From Uliginosibacterium sp. (lineage in GTDB: Bacteria > Pseudomonadota > Gammaproteobacteria > Burkholderiales > Rhodocyclaceae), in the NCBI GenBank assembly GCA_016718265.1, contig JADKDZ010000004.1, positions 124,001 to 188,000 on the forward strand: a stretch of 64,000 bases of DNA, written 5' to 3'. Of the stretch, positions 1 to 8,757 are shown in pieces. Each line of letters opens with the position of its first letter. Positions within the stretch are counted from its first letter, which is position 1. Under the pieces are notes generated by a model. That model saw nothing but the letters and a program-made list of their open reading frames with translations. It made no database searches and was not told where the DNA came from. The position numbers were made by a program, and so were the translations under genes.

Positions 1-234
1 GACGAAGCTGTTTTTGGCGGCTCCCGCCAGCTTCTTTTCAGCCGCTTGCGCGTCACAGTTCTCTGTCGCGCCCTTTTTCGCTGCATCAGCCTCGCACTTC
101 TTCATGAAGCTGTTTTTTGCGGCGCCAGCAAGTTTCTTCTCGGTTGCGCGAGCCTCGCAACTGGCGTCAGCCGCAAATGCCCAGTTTGAGACTAGCAGCG
201 TCGAGAGAACGGCCAAAAGCAGTTTCTTGTACAT
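1..234 (-). CDS. PsiF-repeat exported protein (3' end outside window)
   Basis: Small exported protein of the PsiF-repeat family; PsiF is phosphate-starvation-inducible in E. coli, but its biochemical role is unknown. 78 codons are visible and the gene runs off the left edge. Residues 1-21 form a signal peptide (basic start, Leu/Val-rich core, ending WAFA). Then come two copies of the family motif KKLAGAAKNSF at residues 33-43 and 67-77, each preceded by a conserved Cys (C26, C60), with C47 closing the first repeat. The ATG at 232-234 is the only sensible start given the signal peptide. No Pho box was recognised upstream. Family assignment is firm; function is not. Confidence 0.8.
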   Translation of the reverse strand, partial: MYKKLLLAVLSTLLVSNWAFAADASCEARATEKKLAGAAKNSFMKKCEADAAKKGATENCDAQAAEKKLAGAAKNSFV

Positions 235-314
235 GATCAAATCTCCGTTGTGGTATGCCAAATGGCCGGGACGATTCTAGTCTTCTTCTGGACAGAATGC
301 GCTGACCGGAAAGG

Positions 315-1163
315 CTAGTTACGTTGCTGCTCAAGCGTGAAGCTGGCTTGCTGGTCTTGAGCAAGAAGACTGCTCAGCTGCGGCATGCTCTCTTGCAGCA
401 AGGCATGCAGTGTCCACGGCGGGTTGATGACGAACATGCCGCTCCCGCACATGCCATGACCTTGCGTCGCAGGGGCACGCACCGAGAGGCTGACGTGGAG
501 CCAGCTCTCACATGGCAGAGCCTTCAAACGCTTGGGCATCTGGGCAGACTCCAGCTTGGGAAGCTGCGGGTACCAGATGGCGTAGGTGCCAGAGGAAAAT
601 TTCTGCAGGGCTTCTCGTAGTGTGTGAATCACGCGCGAGTAATCTTCTCTGAGCTCGTAAGAAGGGTCCATCAGCACCAGCCCGCGCCTCGACGAAGGAG
701 GGAGTAATGCTTTCAATGTGGTGAAACCGTCATCGGCGTAAACGATGACCCGCTTGTCGTCCTGCCCAAGCTTGTGAGCCAGAATCTGATGGTCGGAGCT
801 GTGAAGCTCGAATAACCTCAGCCGGTCCTGTTCTCGCAGCAGCATCTGTGCAATGCGGGGCGAGCCGGGATAGTAGCGAAGGCGTTGGCCGCTGTTCTCC
901 GCACGCACGATGGCCAGATAGTCCACGATGAGCGGGGACACAGAGTCAGTCCGCTCCCAAAGTCGCCCGACGCCGTCGCGAAATTCGCCCAGCTTCTCGG
1001 CGTGTTCAGTCTCCAGAGAGTAGCCACCTGCGCCCGCGTGCGTGTCAATCACAAAAAGCGGTTTGTCTTTCTGGCACAGGTATTTGATGAGCTGAATCCA
1101 CACTGCGTGTTTCAGAACGTCGGCATGATTGCCGGCGTGATAGGAATGGCGATAGCTCAGCAT
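315..1163 (-). CDS. rlmJ: 23S rRNA (adenine(2030)-N(6))-methyltransferase RlmJ
   Basis: SAM-dependent enzyme that methylates N6 of A2030 of 23S rRNA. The 282-residue length matches the family. The N-terminus carries the signature NHADVLKH (residues 12-19), and the SAM-binding region follows with DTHAGAGGY near residue 41. The catalytic motif IV reads DPSYE near residue 166, where the E. coli enzyme has DPPYE, so the second Pro is Ser; the catalytic Asp and Tyr are kept, so activity is likely. The start ATG is at 1161-1163. It stands alone, 80 bp upstream of the PsiF-like gene on the same strand. Confidence 0.93.
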   Translation of the reverse strand: MLSYRHSYHAGNHADVLKHAVWIQLIKYLCQKDKPLFVIDTHAGAGGYSLETEHAEKLGEFRDGVGRLWERTDSVSPLIVDYLAIVRAENSGQRLRYYPGSPRIAQMLLREQDRLRLFELHSSDHQILAHKLGQDDKRVIVYADDGFTTLKALLPPSSRRGLVLMDPSYELREDYSRVIHTLREALQKFSSGTYAIWYPQLPKLESAQMPKRLKALPCESWLHVSLSVRAPATQGHGMCGSGMFVINPPWTLHALLQESMPQLSSLLAQDQQASFTLEQQRN

Positions 1164-1252
1164 TGGTGATAGAGGGTACTGCGGAGGTAAGGGAGTTCGC
1201 GCCGCGCGGCACGGGCGCTGCAGCCAGAAACTTGCGCTGGGCGTACTAACGC

Positions 1253-1732
1253 TCAGAGTTTACCGTCAGCGTACAGCTTCTCAAAGCGCTGCTCTTCACG
1301 GAGGTAGTGGTTGCTGCACTCAACGATGATGGCGTTGTCGCTCGGGTTATCGCACTTCTTCGGTTTTTTGTAGAAGCGCTGCCACGAGGCATCTCTGCGC
1401 TGGCGCTCCGCGTTCGCGGCCCGGGACGCCAGTGCGTCTTGAAGCTTGAGCTCACGCTTGACTCGCTCAAGCTCACTCTGCTCTTTCTCTTTCTTCAAAC
1501 GTTCCTGCTTGGCGAGGCTCGCCAGCCGCTCTGCCTCGACCTGAGCCGCGTCAATTTCAGCGCTAGCAAGGGATTGTTCCACGACCACGGCCGTGCGCTT
1601 TACGGAGACCGCGGGAGGCGGGCTGCTGAGAAGTTTGTCGGCCCCGGCCTTGAGCCCGAAGACGACAAGCGCGCTGGCGACGGCCGCTACGAGCAGATGC
1701 TGAAAAGTCTTGCCGGTTTCGAGGTCAGACAT
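1253..1732 (-). CDS. hypothetical membrane-anchored coiled-coil protein
   Basis: Unrecognised 159-residue protein. An N-terminal hydrophobic segment (about residues 12-32) is followed by a charged region (about 55-110) rich in Glu, Lys and Gln that is likely a coiled coil. A short C-terminal tail holds two Cys (KKCDNPSDN and VECSNHY). A single-pass or signal-anchor protein with most of its mass outside the cytoplasm is the simplest reading. A TTG start 51 bases upstream would add 17 residues, but the ATG at 1730-1732 places the hydrophobic segment near the N-terminus and is preferred. Nothing in the neighbours indicates a role. Confidence 0.6.
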   Translation of the reverse strand: MSDLETGKTFQHLLVAAVASALVVFGLKAGADKLLSSPPPAVSVKRTAVVVEQSLASAEIDAAQVEAERLASLAKQERLKKEKEQSELERVKRELKLQDALASRAANAERQRRDASWQRFYKKPKKCDNPSDNAIIVECSNHYLREEQRFEKLYADGKL

Positions 1733-1923
1733 GTCAGAGGCACGCAGAGTGATGGAAAGGCGAATCTTGCCGAAGGTTCCCAATGAGCGGCAAGTCTAAG
1801 TCCGGTTGTTGCACCCAGGCTTGCCATTCGTCAGGGAAATTCCAGCCTCATGGGGCGCAAAGCAGCGTGCGACGATATTATTCTGATAATAAACAAAATT
1901 ATCGATCCAAAAGGGGCTGGTGT

Positions 1924-2847
1924 ATGGTGGAAGGCAATAGCGAGAGCGACGTCGTATTCCCGCCTGCGTTACTCGGGCAGCGATGGACGGCGGCAGCCTG
2001 GCGTGCGGTGGCCGTGTTTGTCATCGGCTATGTCCTGCCGTTGCTTGTTCTCCGGGCCAGTAACTTTGGTTACGGTGTCCGCTGGGTTGCCATACTGCTG
2101 ACCTACATGCTGGTGTCCCTGGCGATTTTCCGGTTTCTTGAAAGTCGATCGGCTGCGCGAATGGCCGTACTTGACATGAGTCCTGCTAATACGGAAATGC
2201 CACGGGCCGCGGCTGCGCTGGATCAGGTAGTCGATACCGGGCGCGAGACGGTTCATTCTGCGAGCAAGCCGGGCGACTGGTCGCTTGAACTCTTGAACCA
2301 GCTGGATTGGAAACGGATGACCGATCTCTGCCTGGCCTATTTCTCTGACCGCTTTCAATGCAAGGCGGGGGCCTTGGCGGAAGATGGCAGCGTGGAAATC
2401 CTGCTGTTCAAGGACTCGACGGAACGACCGGCCGGCCTTGTGCATTGTCGTGCCTGGGGCGAGCGCGAAATCACGCTTGAGACACTTGAAAACCTCTCCT
2501 TGAAAATGGCGCAGGGCTTGATAGCGAGGGGATTCTGCATGGGTTATGGCAGCTTCACGCCAGAGGCCAAAGAGTTCGCGAAGGCGCATGCGATATCCCT
2601 GATTGACGATGCGATGTTCCTTTCCATGCTCAAGCGCTTGCCTGACGAGCGCAAATCGCAACTGCTGGCGCTGGTAGTGGAAGGGGACTACACAGTGCCC
2701 ACTTGCCCTGAGTGTGGTTTGAAAATGATCGTGCGTCAGCACGAGCAAGCCCGCTACTGGGGGTGCAGAGCCTATCCCCGCTGCAAAGCGGTATTGGCCA
2801 TGCGTCAGCGGTATGTGCCGGCAAGCGCGTCAGCGCTCGCCCGATAG
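1924..2847 (+). CDS. membrane protein with Mrr-like nuclease domain and topoisomerase C4 zinc finger
   Basis: 307-residue protein with two transmembrane segments near residues 24-42 and 50-68, an Mrr-type restriction-endonuclease-like domain (about 125-245), and a C-terminal topoisomerase-I-type zinc finger (CPECG ... C x5 C, about 260-290). Family members are thought to act on DNA or be degenerate nucleases. The usual Mrr core is an acidic residue followed by Q-x-K; here the matching strand reads VHCRAW, so Gln is His and Lys is Arg, which may abolish cleavage. The frame is open back to 1783, but the ATG at 1924, with AAAAGGGG just upstream, puts the start right before the membrane segments. 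Role unknown. Confidence 0.7.
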   Translation: MVEGNSESDVVFPPALLGQRWTAAAWRAVAVFVIGYVLPLLVLRASNFGYGVRWVAILLTYMLVSLAIFRFLESRSAARMAVLDMSPANTEMPRAAAALDQVVDTGRETVHSASKPGDWSLELLNQLDWKRMTDLCLAYFSDRFQCKAGALAEDGSVEILLFKDSTERPAGLVHCRAWGEREITLETLENLSLKMAQGLIARGFCMGYGSFTPEAKEFAKAHAISLIDDAMFLSMLKRLPDERKSQLLALVVEGDYTVPTCPECGLKMIVRQHEQARYWGCRAYPRCKAVLAMRQRYVPASASALAR

Positions 2848-2974
2848 CGCTGTGTTGGGTGCCGGCATTTGGCGCGCGAGGTTTTTTTGGCGTCTTTTTG
2901 ATTTGGCGTAGCCGGCGGGTTTATTTCAAGCGGGATTTGCCGTAGATTCGGGAAGAATCGAACGCGCTTAGCCC

Positions 2975-4561
2975 ATGATAAACCGCTCTGAAATTCACGC
3001 AGCCTGGAACGCATTGGTCGTGGCCTGGAAGTCCGTCTGGCAGGCCAGTGCCGATATTGAGCGGTGGGCGGCGTTCATGCCCTACTGCGACCGGCTTGTC
3101 GGGCTGGCACGGGCCGACGGTGTCGTCGAGCTTGAACGGGCACTTGAGCCCCTGGCCTTGATGCTGTCTACCCTCGAAGCGCCGACCGATCAGGATAAGT
3201 CGGCCGTCGACCGATTGCTGGCGGAGGTCTTCGTTGTCGTCCGGCACATCATGAGTCCGGACTATCAATCCCAGGCGCAGATCCGGGCTGACGAAACGCA
3301 CGCGCTGCCCGTCGTCGTCATGTTGACGCGTCGCCCTGAAGAAATGCGGGACGTGCTGGTGCAGCTTGAGCACTACGGCTACCACTTCGCGTGCTTTGAA
3401 GACTTTACCCAAGGCGTCCAGCATGCCTTGACGCAGCGGGTCACCGCTGTCGTGATGGATTTGCCGACTGGCGTGACGCAGGAAGACAAGCCGCTGATTG
3501 AAGAGCTCGTCCGTCACGGCATCAAGTGGTTTTGTCTGTCTGCGATGGGTGACTTCGCCTTGCGTCTGAAAGCCGTTCGCTGCGGCGCTCAGGGATTTTT
3601 CATTGCTCCCTTGTCGGTTAACGTGCTCGTTGACGCGGTCGATCCGCTGGCTTATGCGACCAAGGACGAGCCCTACCGGGTACTGATCCTGGATGATTCC
3701 CTGACGGTGCTGACATCAATCCAGCGCACGCTGGAGCAGTTCTCCAACATTCATCTCCGCACCTTGCGCACGCCACAGCACATTCTTGAGACGCTGATGG
3801 ACTACTCACCCGACGTGTTGCTTCTCGACTTTCACATGGAAGGTTGCAACGGCTTGGAAGTGGCAAAAATCATCCGTCAGAACAAGGCTTTCGAGTCCGT
3901 GCCCATCGTCTTCCTGACCAGTGAGACGAGCGAAGAAATCCAGCTCGAAGCCATGCGCCATGGTGGCGATGATTTTCTGACCAAGCCGATCAGCCAGGCG
4001 CAGCTGGTCAATGCCGTTGTCAGCAAGGCCGAACGCTATCGCGGGCTACGCAAGCTGATGGTGGAAGACAGTCTGACCGGACTCTACAACCACGTGAAGA
4101 CCAAGACTTTGCTGCAGCAGGGCCTGTTGCTCGGCGAGCGGCAGAACGCCCCGGTCAGCTACGCCATTCTGGATATTGACCACTTCAAGCGGGTGAATGA
4201 CAGCTACGGGCACACGGTGGGTGACAAGGTGCTCAAGACGCTCGCCCGCTACCTGAAGCAGCATGTGCGCAAAGCCGATATCGTTGGCCGGTATGGTGGC
4301 GAAGAGTTTGTGGTGGTCTTCTTTGGTTCGTCTGCCGAGCAGGCTTACGAGAAACTTGACGAGATCCGCGACAGTTTCGCCAAAATTTATCACTCCTACG
4401 ACGAAGGCATTTTCTCGGTCAGCTTCAGTGCCGGTCTTGCCCAGTACCCCGACTACTCGAACATGATGGAGCTGGTGGTTGCCGCCGATGAGGCGCTTTA
4501 CCACTCGAAGCGCCAAGGGCGTAACCGGATCACCATCGCCCGGCGCCAGGCGAAGTCGTAG
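2975..4561 (+). CDS. tandem-receiver diguanylate cyclase (PleD/WspR-like)
   Basis: 528-residue response regulator predicted to make cyclic di-GMP from two GTP. Order: an N-terminal helical segment of about 100 residues with no recognised family; a first, degenerate receiver (about 105-225, with VVMDLPT where the phospho-Asp loop should be); a full receiver (about 230-350) with the DD pair in VLILDDS, the acceptor Asp in LLLDFHMEG near residue 285 and the Lys in LTKPI; and a GGDEF domain with active-site motif GGEEF near residue 443. The I-site RxxD was not clearly seen. No partner kinase lies next to it. Receiver control of cyclase dimerisation is expected from PleD and WspR. Confidence 0.9.
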   Translation: MINRSEIHAAWNALVVAWKSVWQASADIERWAAFMPYCDRLVGLARADGVVELERALEPLALMLSTLEAPTDQDKSAVDRLLAEVFVVVRHIMSPDYQSQAQIRADETHALPVVVMLTRRPEEMRDVLVQLEHYGYHFACFEDFTQGVQHALTQRVTAVVMDLPTGVTQEDKPLIEELVRHGIKWFCLSAMGDFALRLKAVRCGAQGFFIAPLSVNVLVDAVDPLAYATKDEPYRVLILDDSLTVLTSIQRTLEQFSNIHLRTLRTPQHILETLMDYSPDVLLLDFHMEGCNGLEVAKIIRQNKAFESVPIVFLTSETSEEIQLEAMRHGGDDFLTKPISQAQLVNAVVSKAERYRGLRKLMVEDSLTGLYNHVKTKTLLQQGLLLGERQNAPVSYAILDIDHFKRVNDSYGHTVGDKVLKTLARYLKQHVRKADIVGRYGGEEFVVVFFGSSAEQAYEKLDEIRDSFAKIYHSYDEGIFSVSFSAGLAQYPDYSNMMELVVAADEALYHSKRQGRNRITIARRQAKS

Positions 4562-4625
4562 AGGCTTGCGCGATCCGTCGCAGGCGCCCGGATCACGGTC
4601 TCACCGTCAGATCATGAACAGACGC

Positions 4626-5468
4626 TTAGCGCGCGACCGGGCGTGCGGGGTCACTGCACCACTCGCTCCATGAGCCCGGATAGAGCGCTGCACCCGGCAA
4701 GCCTGCCTGCTCCATTGCCAGCAGATTGTGGCAGGCCGTAACGCCTGAGCCACACTGCGAAATAACCTGGGTCGGCGCGAAATCGCCCAGTGTTGCCAGG
4801 AACTCCTGGCGCAGGGTGGCGGCGTCCTTGAAACAACCATCCGGGCCGAGGTTATCGCGAAAACAGCGGTTTCTGGCGCCCGGGATATGTCCGCCTACGG
4901 GGTCCATCGTCTCGTTTTCGCCGCGAAAGCGATCCGGCCCTCGCGCGTCAAGCACGAGTTTCTCTTTCTTGTTGATGTTGGTGAGCACCTCGGCGGCGCT
5001 CACCTGACGCGTCAGTGGCACGTGTGCCTGCAGCGTGCCGGCGGGGCGAGCCGGCGGCGTATCCGTACTGATCGGGTAGTGGGTCGCCCAAGCCGGCCAT
5101 CCGCCGTCGAGGACGGCGACTTTCTCATGGCCCAGCCAGCGCAGCATCCACCACAGTCGTGCGGCCATCATGCCGCCCGCGGCATCGTAAGCCACGACCT
5201 GCGTGCCCGGTGCGACACCCAAGGCTGCCAGCCTGGCTGCGAAGGCGTCGCGGTCGGGCAGGGGGTGGCGCCCGTTCTTCCCCGTTTTTCCGGCCGACAG
5301 ATCCTCGTCCATGTGCAAGAAGATCGCGCCGGGGATGTGGCCAGCGCGATAGGCTGTGCGCCCTGCTTCAGTATCTTGCAGTTCGTGGCGGACATCGAAG
5401 ACGAACCAGTCCGGCTTGTCGAAGTGGGCGGCCAGTTCGGCGGGCGCGATGAGCAGGGTGTGGGGCAC
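4626..5468 (-). CDS. sseA: two-domain rhodanese, 3-mercaptopyruvate/thiosulfate sulfurtransferase
   Basis: Transfers sulfur from 3-mercaptopyruvate or thiosulfate to a thiol or cyanide acceptor. Two rhodanese domains are visible, the first starting near WFVFDVRH and the second near LVLDARG. The active-site loop CGSGVTAC resembles the mercaptopyruvate-type CG(S/T)GVT loop rather than the CRKGVT of classic thiosulfate rhodanese. I place the start at the GTG at 5466-5468, because AAGGAG sits exactly six bases before it. A TTG at 5484-5486 would add six residues but has no ribosome site, and AAGGAG would then lie inside the coding sequence. About 280 residues, normal for the family. slyX is divergent. 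Confidence 0.88.
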   Translation of the reverse strand: MPHTLLIAPAELAAHFDKPDWFVFDVRHELQDTEAGRTAYRAGHIPGAIFLHMDEDLSAGKTGKNGRHPLPDRDAFAARLAALGVAPGTQVVAYDAAGGMMAARLWWMLRWLGHEKVAVLDGGWPAWATHYPISTDTPPARPAGTLQAHVPLTRQVSAAEVLTNINKKEKLVLDARGPDRFRGENETMDPVGGHIPGARNRCFRDNLGPDGCFKDAATLRQEFLATLGDFAPTQVISQCGSGVTACHNLLAMEQAGLPGAALYPGSWSEWCSDPARPVAR

Positions 5469-5581
5469 GACGATCTCCTTGGACAAGGCCCGTATTGTGC
5501 CAAGTCCACCCGGTGCGCGGGAAGCCGCCGTTTGGCCATGCGCGAGCGCTACAATTCAGGCCCGTCGACGGAAGGATAAGC

Positions 5582-5788
5582 ATGGAAGACCGCCTGATTG
5601 CCCTGGAAACCAAGGTGGCGCTTGGCGAAGACCAGATCGACGCCCTCAACCGCTGCGTGTATCGCATGCAGGAACAGATCGACCTGCTGCAGGAGCAGAT
5701 TCGCGCACTGTATCGCCAGATGTGTGCCGGGACGGCGTCAGGAGCCGAACCGCGCGATCTGCGTGACGAGATTCCGCCCCATTACTGA
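5582..5788 (+). CDS. slyX: SlyX family protein
   Basis: 68-residue cytoplasmic coiled-coil protein of the SlyX family, whose role is unknown. It starts MEDRLIALETKVA, is heptad-patterned almost throughout, and ends with the typical PPHY. The ATG at 5582 follows GGAAGGATAAGC, a good ribosome site. The stop codon overlaps the start of the S1/P1 nuclease gene (TGATG), so the two are probably translationally coupled. Length and both ends match the family. Confidence 0.9.
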   Translation: MEDRLIALETKVALGEDQIDALNRCVYRMQEQIDLLQEQIRALYRQMCAGTASGAEPRDLRDEIPPHY

Positions 5789-6609
5789 TGGTGAGAATCG
5801 GTCTGCTGTTGGTCATCCTTCTGATGGCGATTCCTCAGAAGGCATCGGCCTGGGGCGTGAAAGCACATGCCGCCATCGCCGATCTGGCGAGCACTGCGCT
5901 GACGCCGGCCGCGCAAGCAGACGTGGCTGTCCTGCTCGCGGCAGATCTGGACCGCGAGGGGCAGCCCTCGGGGCGGACGCGTCTCGCGGAGATTGCGGCG
6001 TGGGCCGACGAGATCCGCGAAGTTGCCGAGCCCGAAACCTATCGCGGCTGGCACAGCCGTGCCAATCCGGTGTGTGCCGAGACCCTGGCCAAATGCCGCA
6101 ACGGCCACTGTGCAGATCAGCTCATTCGCCACTATGCAGCGGTCCTGAGTGATCGTCAGCAAAGCGTCCGCGCCCGGAATGAGGCCTTGAAGTGGGTTGT
6201 ACATCTGGTAGGTGATCTGCATCAGCCCCTGCACGTCGGTGTCGGCCCGGATCGGGGCCTGCGCAGGGTGGTGCTCGGCGAGGATGCTGGCGCACGGCCA
6301 CGCACCCTTCACCAGGTCTGGGACCGCGAGCTGGCCATCCTGGCCCTGGCGCGCGGCCCGCTCCAGCGACCGGTTCAGCAAGCGGCCTATACGCCAGCGG
6401 TTGTTGAGGTGTGGATGCGGGAAGCCCGCGAGGTTTCGCGCACGGTGGTGTATGCGTCCTTGCCTGGCGCCGGCTGCACGACCGTTGCTGCGGAAGGCCC
6501 CTGGCTGCTCGACGCGGCCTATCAGGCACGCGCTGTCGAGGCCATCCGGCTGCAGCTCGAACGTGCCGGCGCGCGCCTGGCTGCCTTGCTTAACGCCAGC
6601 TTGCAATGA
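5788..6609 (+). CDS. secreted S1/P1-type nuclease
   Basis: 273-residue precursor of a zinc-dependent single-strand nuclease/3'-nucleotidase of the S1/P1 family, related to phospholipase C. A signal peptide ends at SA before WGVKAH; the new N-terminal Trp is itself a zinc ligand in this family, which fixes the cleavage site. Further ligands are visible in WADEIR, GWHSR, HLVGDLHQPLHVG and TLHQVWDREL. The usual GGN after the DRG motif reads DRGLRR here, and NLH is TLH, so substrate pocket details may differ. It overlaps slyX by one base. Confidence 0.87.
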   Translation: MVRIGLLLVILLMAIPQKASAWGVKAHAAIADLASTALTPAAQADVAVLLAADLDREGQPSGRTRLAEIAAWADEIREVAEPETYRGWHSRANPVCAETLAKCRNGHCADQLIRHYAAVLSDRQQSVRARNEALKWVVHLVGDLHQPLHVGVGPDRGLRRVVLGEDAGARPRTLHQVWDRELAILALARGPLQRPVQQAAYTPAVVEVWMREAREVSRTVVYASLPGAGCTTVAAEGPWLLDAAYQARAVEAIRLQLERAGARLAALLNASLQ

Positions 6610-6729
6610 TTTTCGCCAGCATGCCTGCCGTGTCAGCGCAATCGCAATGCCGCGCGCCAGAAAGTCCCTTAAGCTTCAGGCTTCCACTGATTTGATCGCC
6701 GGCTGCCCCTGCAGCGAAAGGATTGTGTT

Positions 6730-7956
6730 TTGTCCGTCACACCAGCCACCCCCACTTCGGGTGCCACTACAAAGCCTCAGGAAACATCCTACAAAGTACT
6801 CGGCGCCATCAGCGTGTCGCATTTTCTCAACGACATGATCCAGTCGCTGATCTTTGCGATGTACCCGATGCTCAAGGGCGGCTTCAACCTCAGCTTTGCC
6901 CAGATCGGCCTCATCACCTTCACCTTCCAGGCCACCGCCTCGCTGCTGCAACCCCTGGTCGGCATGTATACCGATCGTCACCCGCAGCCATACTCGCTTG
7001 TGGTCGGCATGGCCAGCACCCTCAGCGGGCTGCTGCTGCTGGCCAATGCCACCACCTACCCGATGCTGCTGTGCGCCGCGGCGCTGGTGGGCAGTGGCTC
7101 CTCGATCTTTCACCCCGAATCGTCGCGTGTCGCGCGGATGGCTTCAGGCGGCAAACTTGGGCTGGCGCAGTCCGTGTTTCAGGTGGGCGGCAACGCCGGG
7201 ACGGCACTCGGCCCCTTGCTGACGGCCTGGATCGTGATGCCAAACGGACAGCACAGTGTTGCCTGGTTTTCGCTTGCCGCGTTGCTGGCAATCGTCGTGC
7301 TCTGGCGCGTGGGCCAGTGGTATCAGGGCTTGCAGCGCCAAGGAGCCTTCAAGGCGAAACTGCGCCAGGGCGCCCGTGACAATGGCCTGTCTCGTGGCCG
7401 GATCGTGCTGGCGATCAGCGTGTTGCTGAGCCTGCTTTTCTCCAAGTATTTCTATCTGGCCAGCATCACCAGCTATTTCACCTTCTACCTGATTCACAAA
7501 TTTCATCTCACCGCCGAGCAGGCGCAGATCCACCTGTTTGTCTTCCTGTTCGCGGTGGCCGCCGGCACCATCATCGGCGGGCCGGTGGGCGACCGGATCG
7601 GGCGCAAGCGCGTGATCTGGGTGTCCATTCTGGGCGTGGCGCCGTTTACCCTGCTCCTGCCGCACGTTGACCTGTTCTGGACCACCGTGCTGAGCTTCGT
7701 GATCGGGATCACGCTGGCGTCCGCCTTCTCGGCCATCATCGTTTTTGCGCAAGAGTTGTTGCCGGGCCGGGTCGGCCTGGTGTCGGGGCTGTTCTTCGGT
7801 TTCTCGTTCGGCATGGGCGCGATTGGCGCGGCCTTGCTCGGCAGTCTGGCGGACTACGCCGGCATCGACTTCGTCTACCAGGTCTGCGCGTTCCTGCCCT
7901 TGCTCGGCTTGTTGACGATATTCCTGCCGGATATTCGCCACACCGGCAAGGCCTGA
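6730..7956 (+). CDS. MFS transporter, fosmidomycin-resistance (Fsr) type
   Basis: 408-residue 12-helix major facilitator, closest in character to the Fsr drug-efflux branch: the start SHFLNDMIQSL and the motif between helices 2 and 3 (MYTDRHPQPYSL) are typical. The second motif copy (GDRIGRKRVIW) lies between helices 8 and 9. Start is TTG at 6730, supported by AAAGGA seven bases upstream; no ATG lies close enough. Fsr exports fosmidomycin and other compounds in E. coli; the substrate here is unknown. It ends one base from the end of the convergent PilZ gene. Confidence 0.88.
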   Translation: MSVTPATPTSGATTKPQETSYKVLGAISVSHFLNDMIQSLIFAMYPMLKGGFNLSFAQIGLITFTFQATASLLQPLVGMYTDRHPQPYSLVVGMASTLSGLLLLANATTYPMLLCAAALVGSGSSIFHPESSRVARMASGGKLGLAQSVFQVGGNAGTALGPLLTAWIVMPNGQHSVAWFSLAALLAIVVLWRVGQWYQGLQRQGAFKAKLRQGARDNGLSRGRIVLAISVLLSLLFSKYFYLASITSYFTFYLIHKFHLTAEQAQIHLFVFLFAVAAGTIIGGPVGDRIGRKRVIWVSILGVAPFTLLLPHVDLFWTTVLSFVIGITLASAFSAIIVFAQELLPGRVGLVSGLFFGFSFGMGAIGAALLGSLADYAGIDFVYQVCAFLPLLGLLTIFLPDIRHTGKA

Positions 7957-7957
7957 C

Positions 7958-8356
7958 TCAGATCAGCGAGGGGCCGCGAACGATGGACTCGGCCTCTTTG
8001 GCGGTGATGCGCAGCTTGGCGGCGCAAATGACGATGACGGTGAGCCACTCGAACACGCGCGCCTCGCCTTCTCCCTCCACCGACACGAAGCGGCAGCCTG
8101 TCAGGCCGCTCAGCGTGCTCATGGCCTCGGCAACGCCTTTCACCTTGTCCGGCGCGTCGCTCAGCTTCAGCGTGAATTCGAAGGATTCGCCCAGGGTCAG
8201 CGGCGTTTCCGCCGCCACGCTGAAGCCGTCGAGCGACAAATCGCAGAGCGGCCAGCGCGCATCGCCCAAGAGCAGCCATACATAAGGCTTGCCATCGCGC
8301 ACGGCCGGGAAGCGTTGCCGGGAGCGGCGTTCGGGGAAGAGGGCGGGCAGACTCAT
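7958..8356 (-). CDS. PilZ domain protein
   Basis: 132-residue single-domain cytoplasmic protein, probable cyclic di-GMP receptor. The N-terminal ERRSRQRF gives the RxxxR half of the ligand motif, and CDLSLDGFSV gives the (D/N)xSxxG half. The ATG is at 8354-8356. It is convergent with the MFS gene. The window also encodes two GGDEF proteins and an HD-GYP protein that could make or break its ligand, but no direct link can be read from the sequence. Confidence 0.85.
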   Translation of the reverse strand: MSLPALFPERRSRQRFPAVRDGKPYVWLLLGDARWPLCDLSLDGFSVAAETPLTLGESFEFTLKLSDAPDKVKGVAEAMSTLSGLTGCRFVSVEGEGEARVFEWLTVIVICAAKLRITAKEAESIVRGPSLI

Positions 8357-8757
8357 GCTGTGGGCGCGTGAAGGGCGGGTGAATGGGAATCTTAACGAGC
8401 ACGAGGCCAGCCGACAATCGGCGTGTGGGCTTTGCGCGCCATCGAGATCGCGGCAGACCTGAAATTACTTGCCTGAAGACGCACTCCTGGAGCGCTTCTC
8501 CACGCATATGCCCTGCATTGCCGCGCACAGTGGCGCTCTTCACGATGCCTGCCCAATGGGGCAGTGCTGGTGCGGCTCTTCGGCCAGTGCCAATTTGCCG
8601 TTGATCCCCGATTTTGCGACGCACAAGACCCACTAAACGCCGTCTATGCCCCCGGTTGCGGCAGGGTCATGCTGCGTTTCCTAGTGTTGACGGATGGCCG
8701 TGCGGCGGTGCGATGGGTCCATTGCGCGTCGCGCAGGGATGCGAGGGAGAACCAGAA
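8357..8757. other. intergenic region, no gene recognised
   Basis: 401 bases between the divergent PilZ gene and polyserine lipoprotein gene. It must hold both promoters, but I could not place -35/-10 elements with confidence. Open frames here lack ribosome sites and family features. No strong hairpin or repeat was noticed. Confidence 0.5.
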
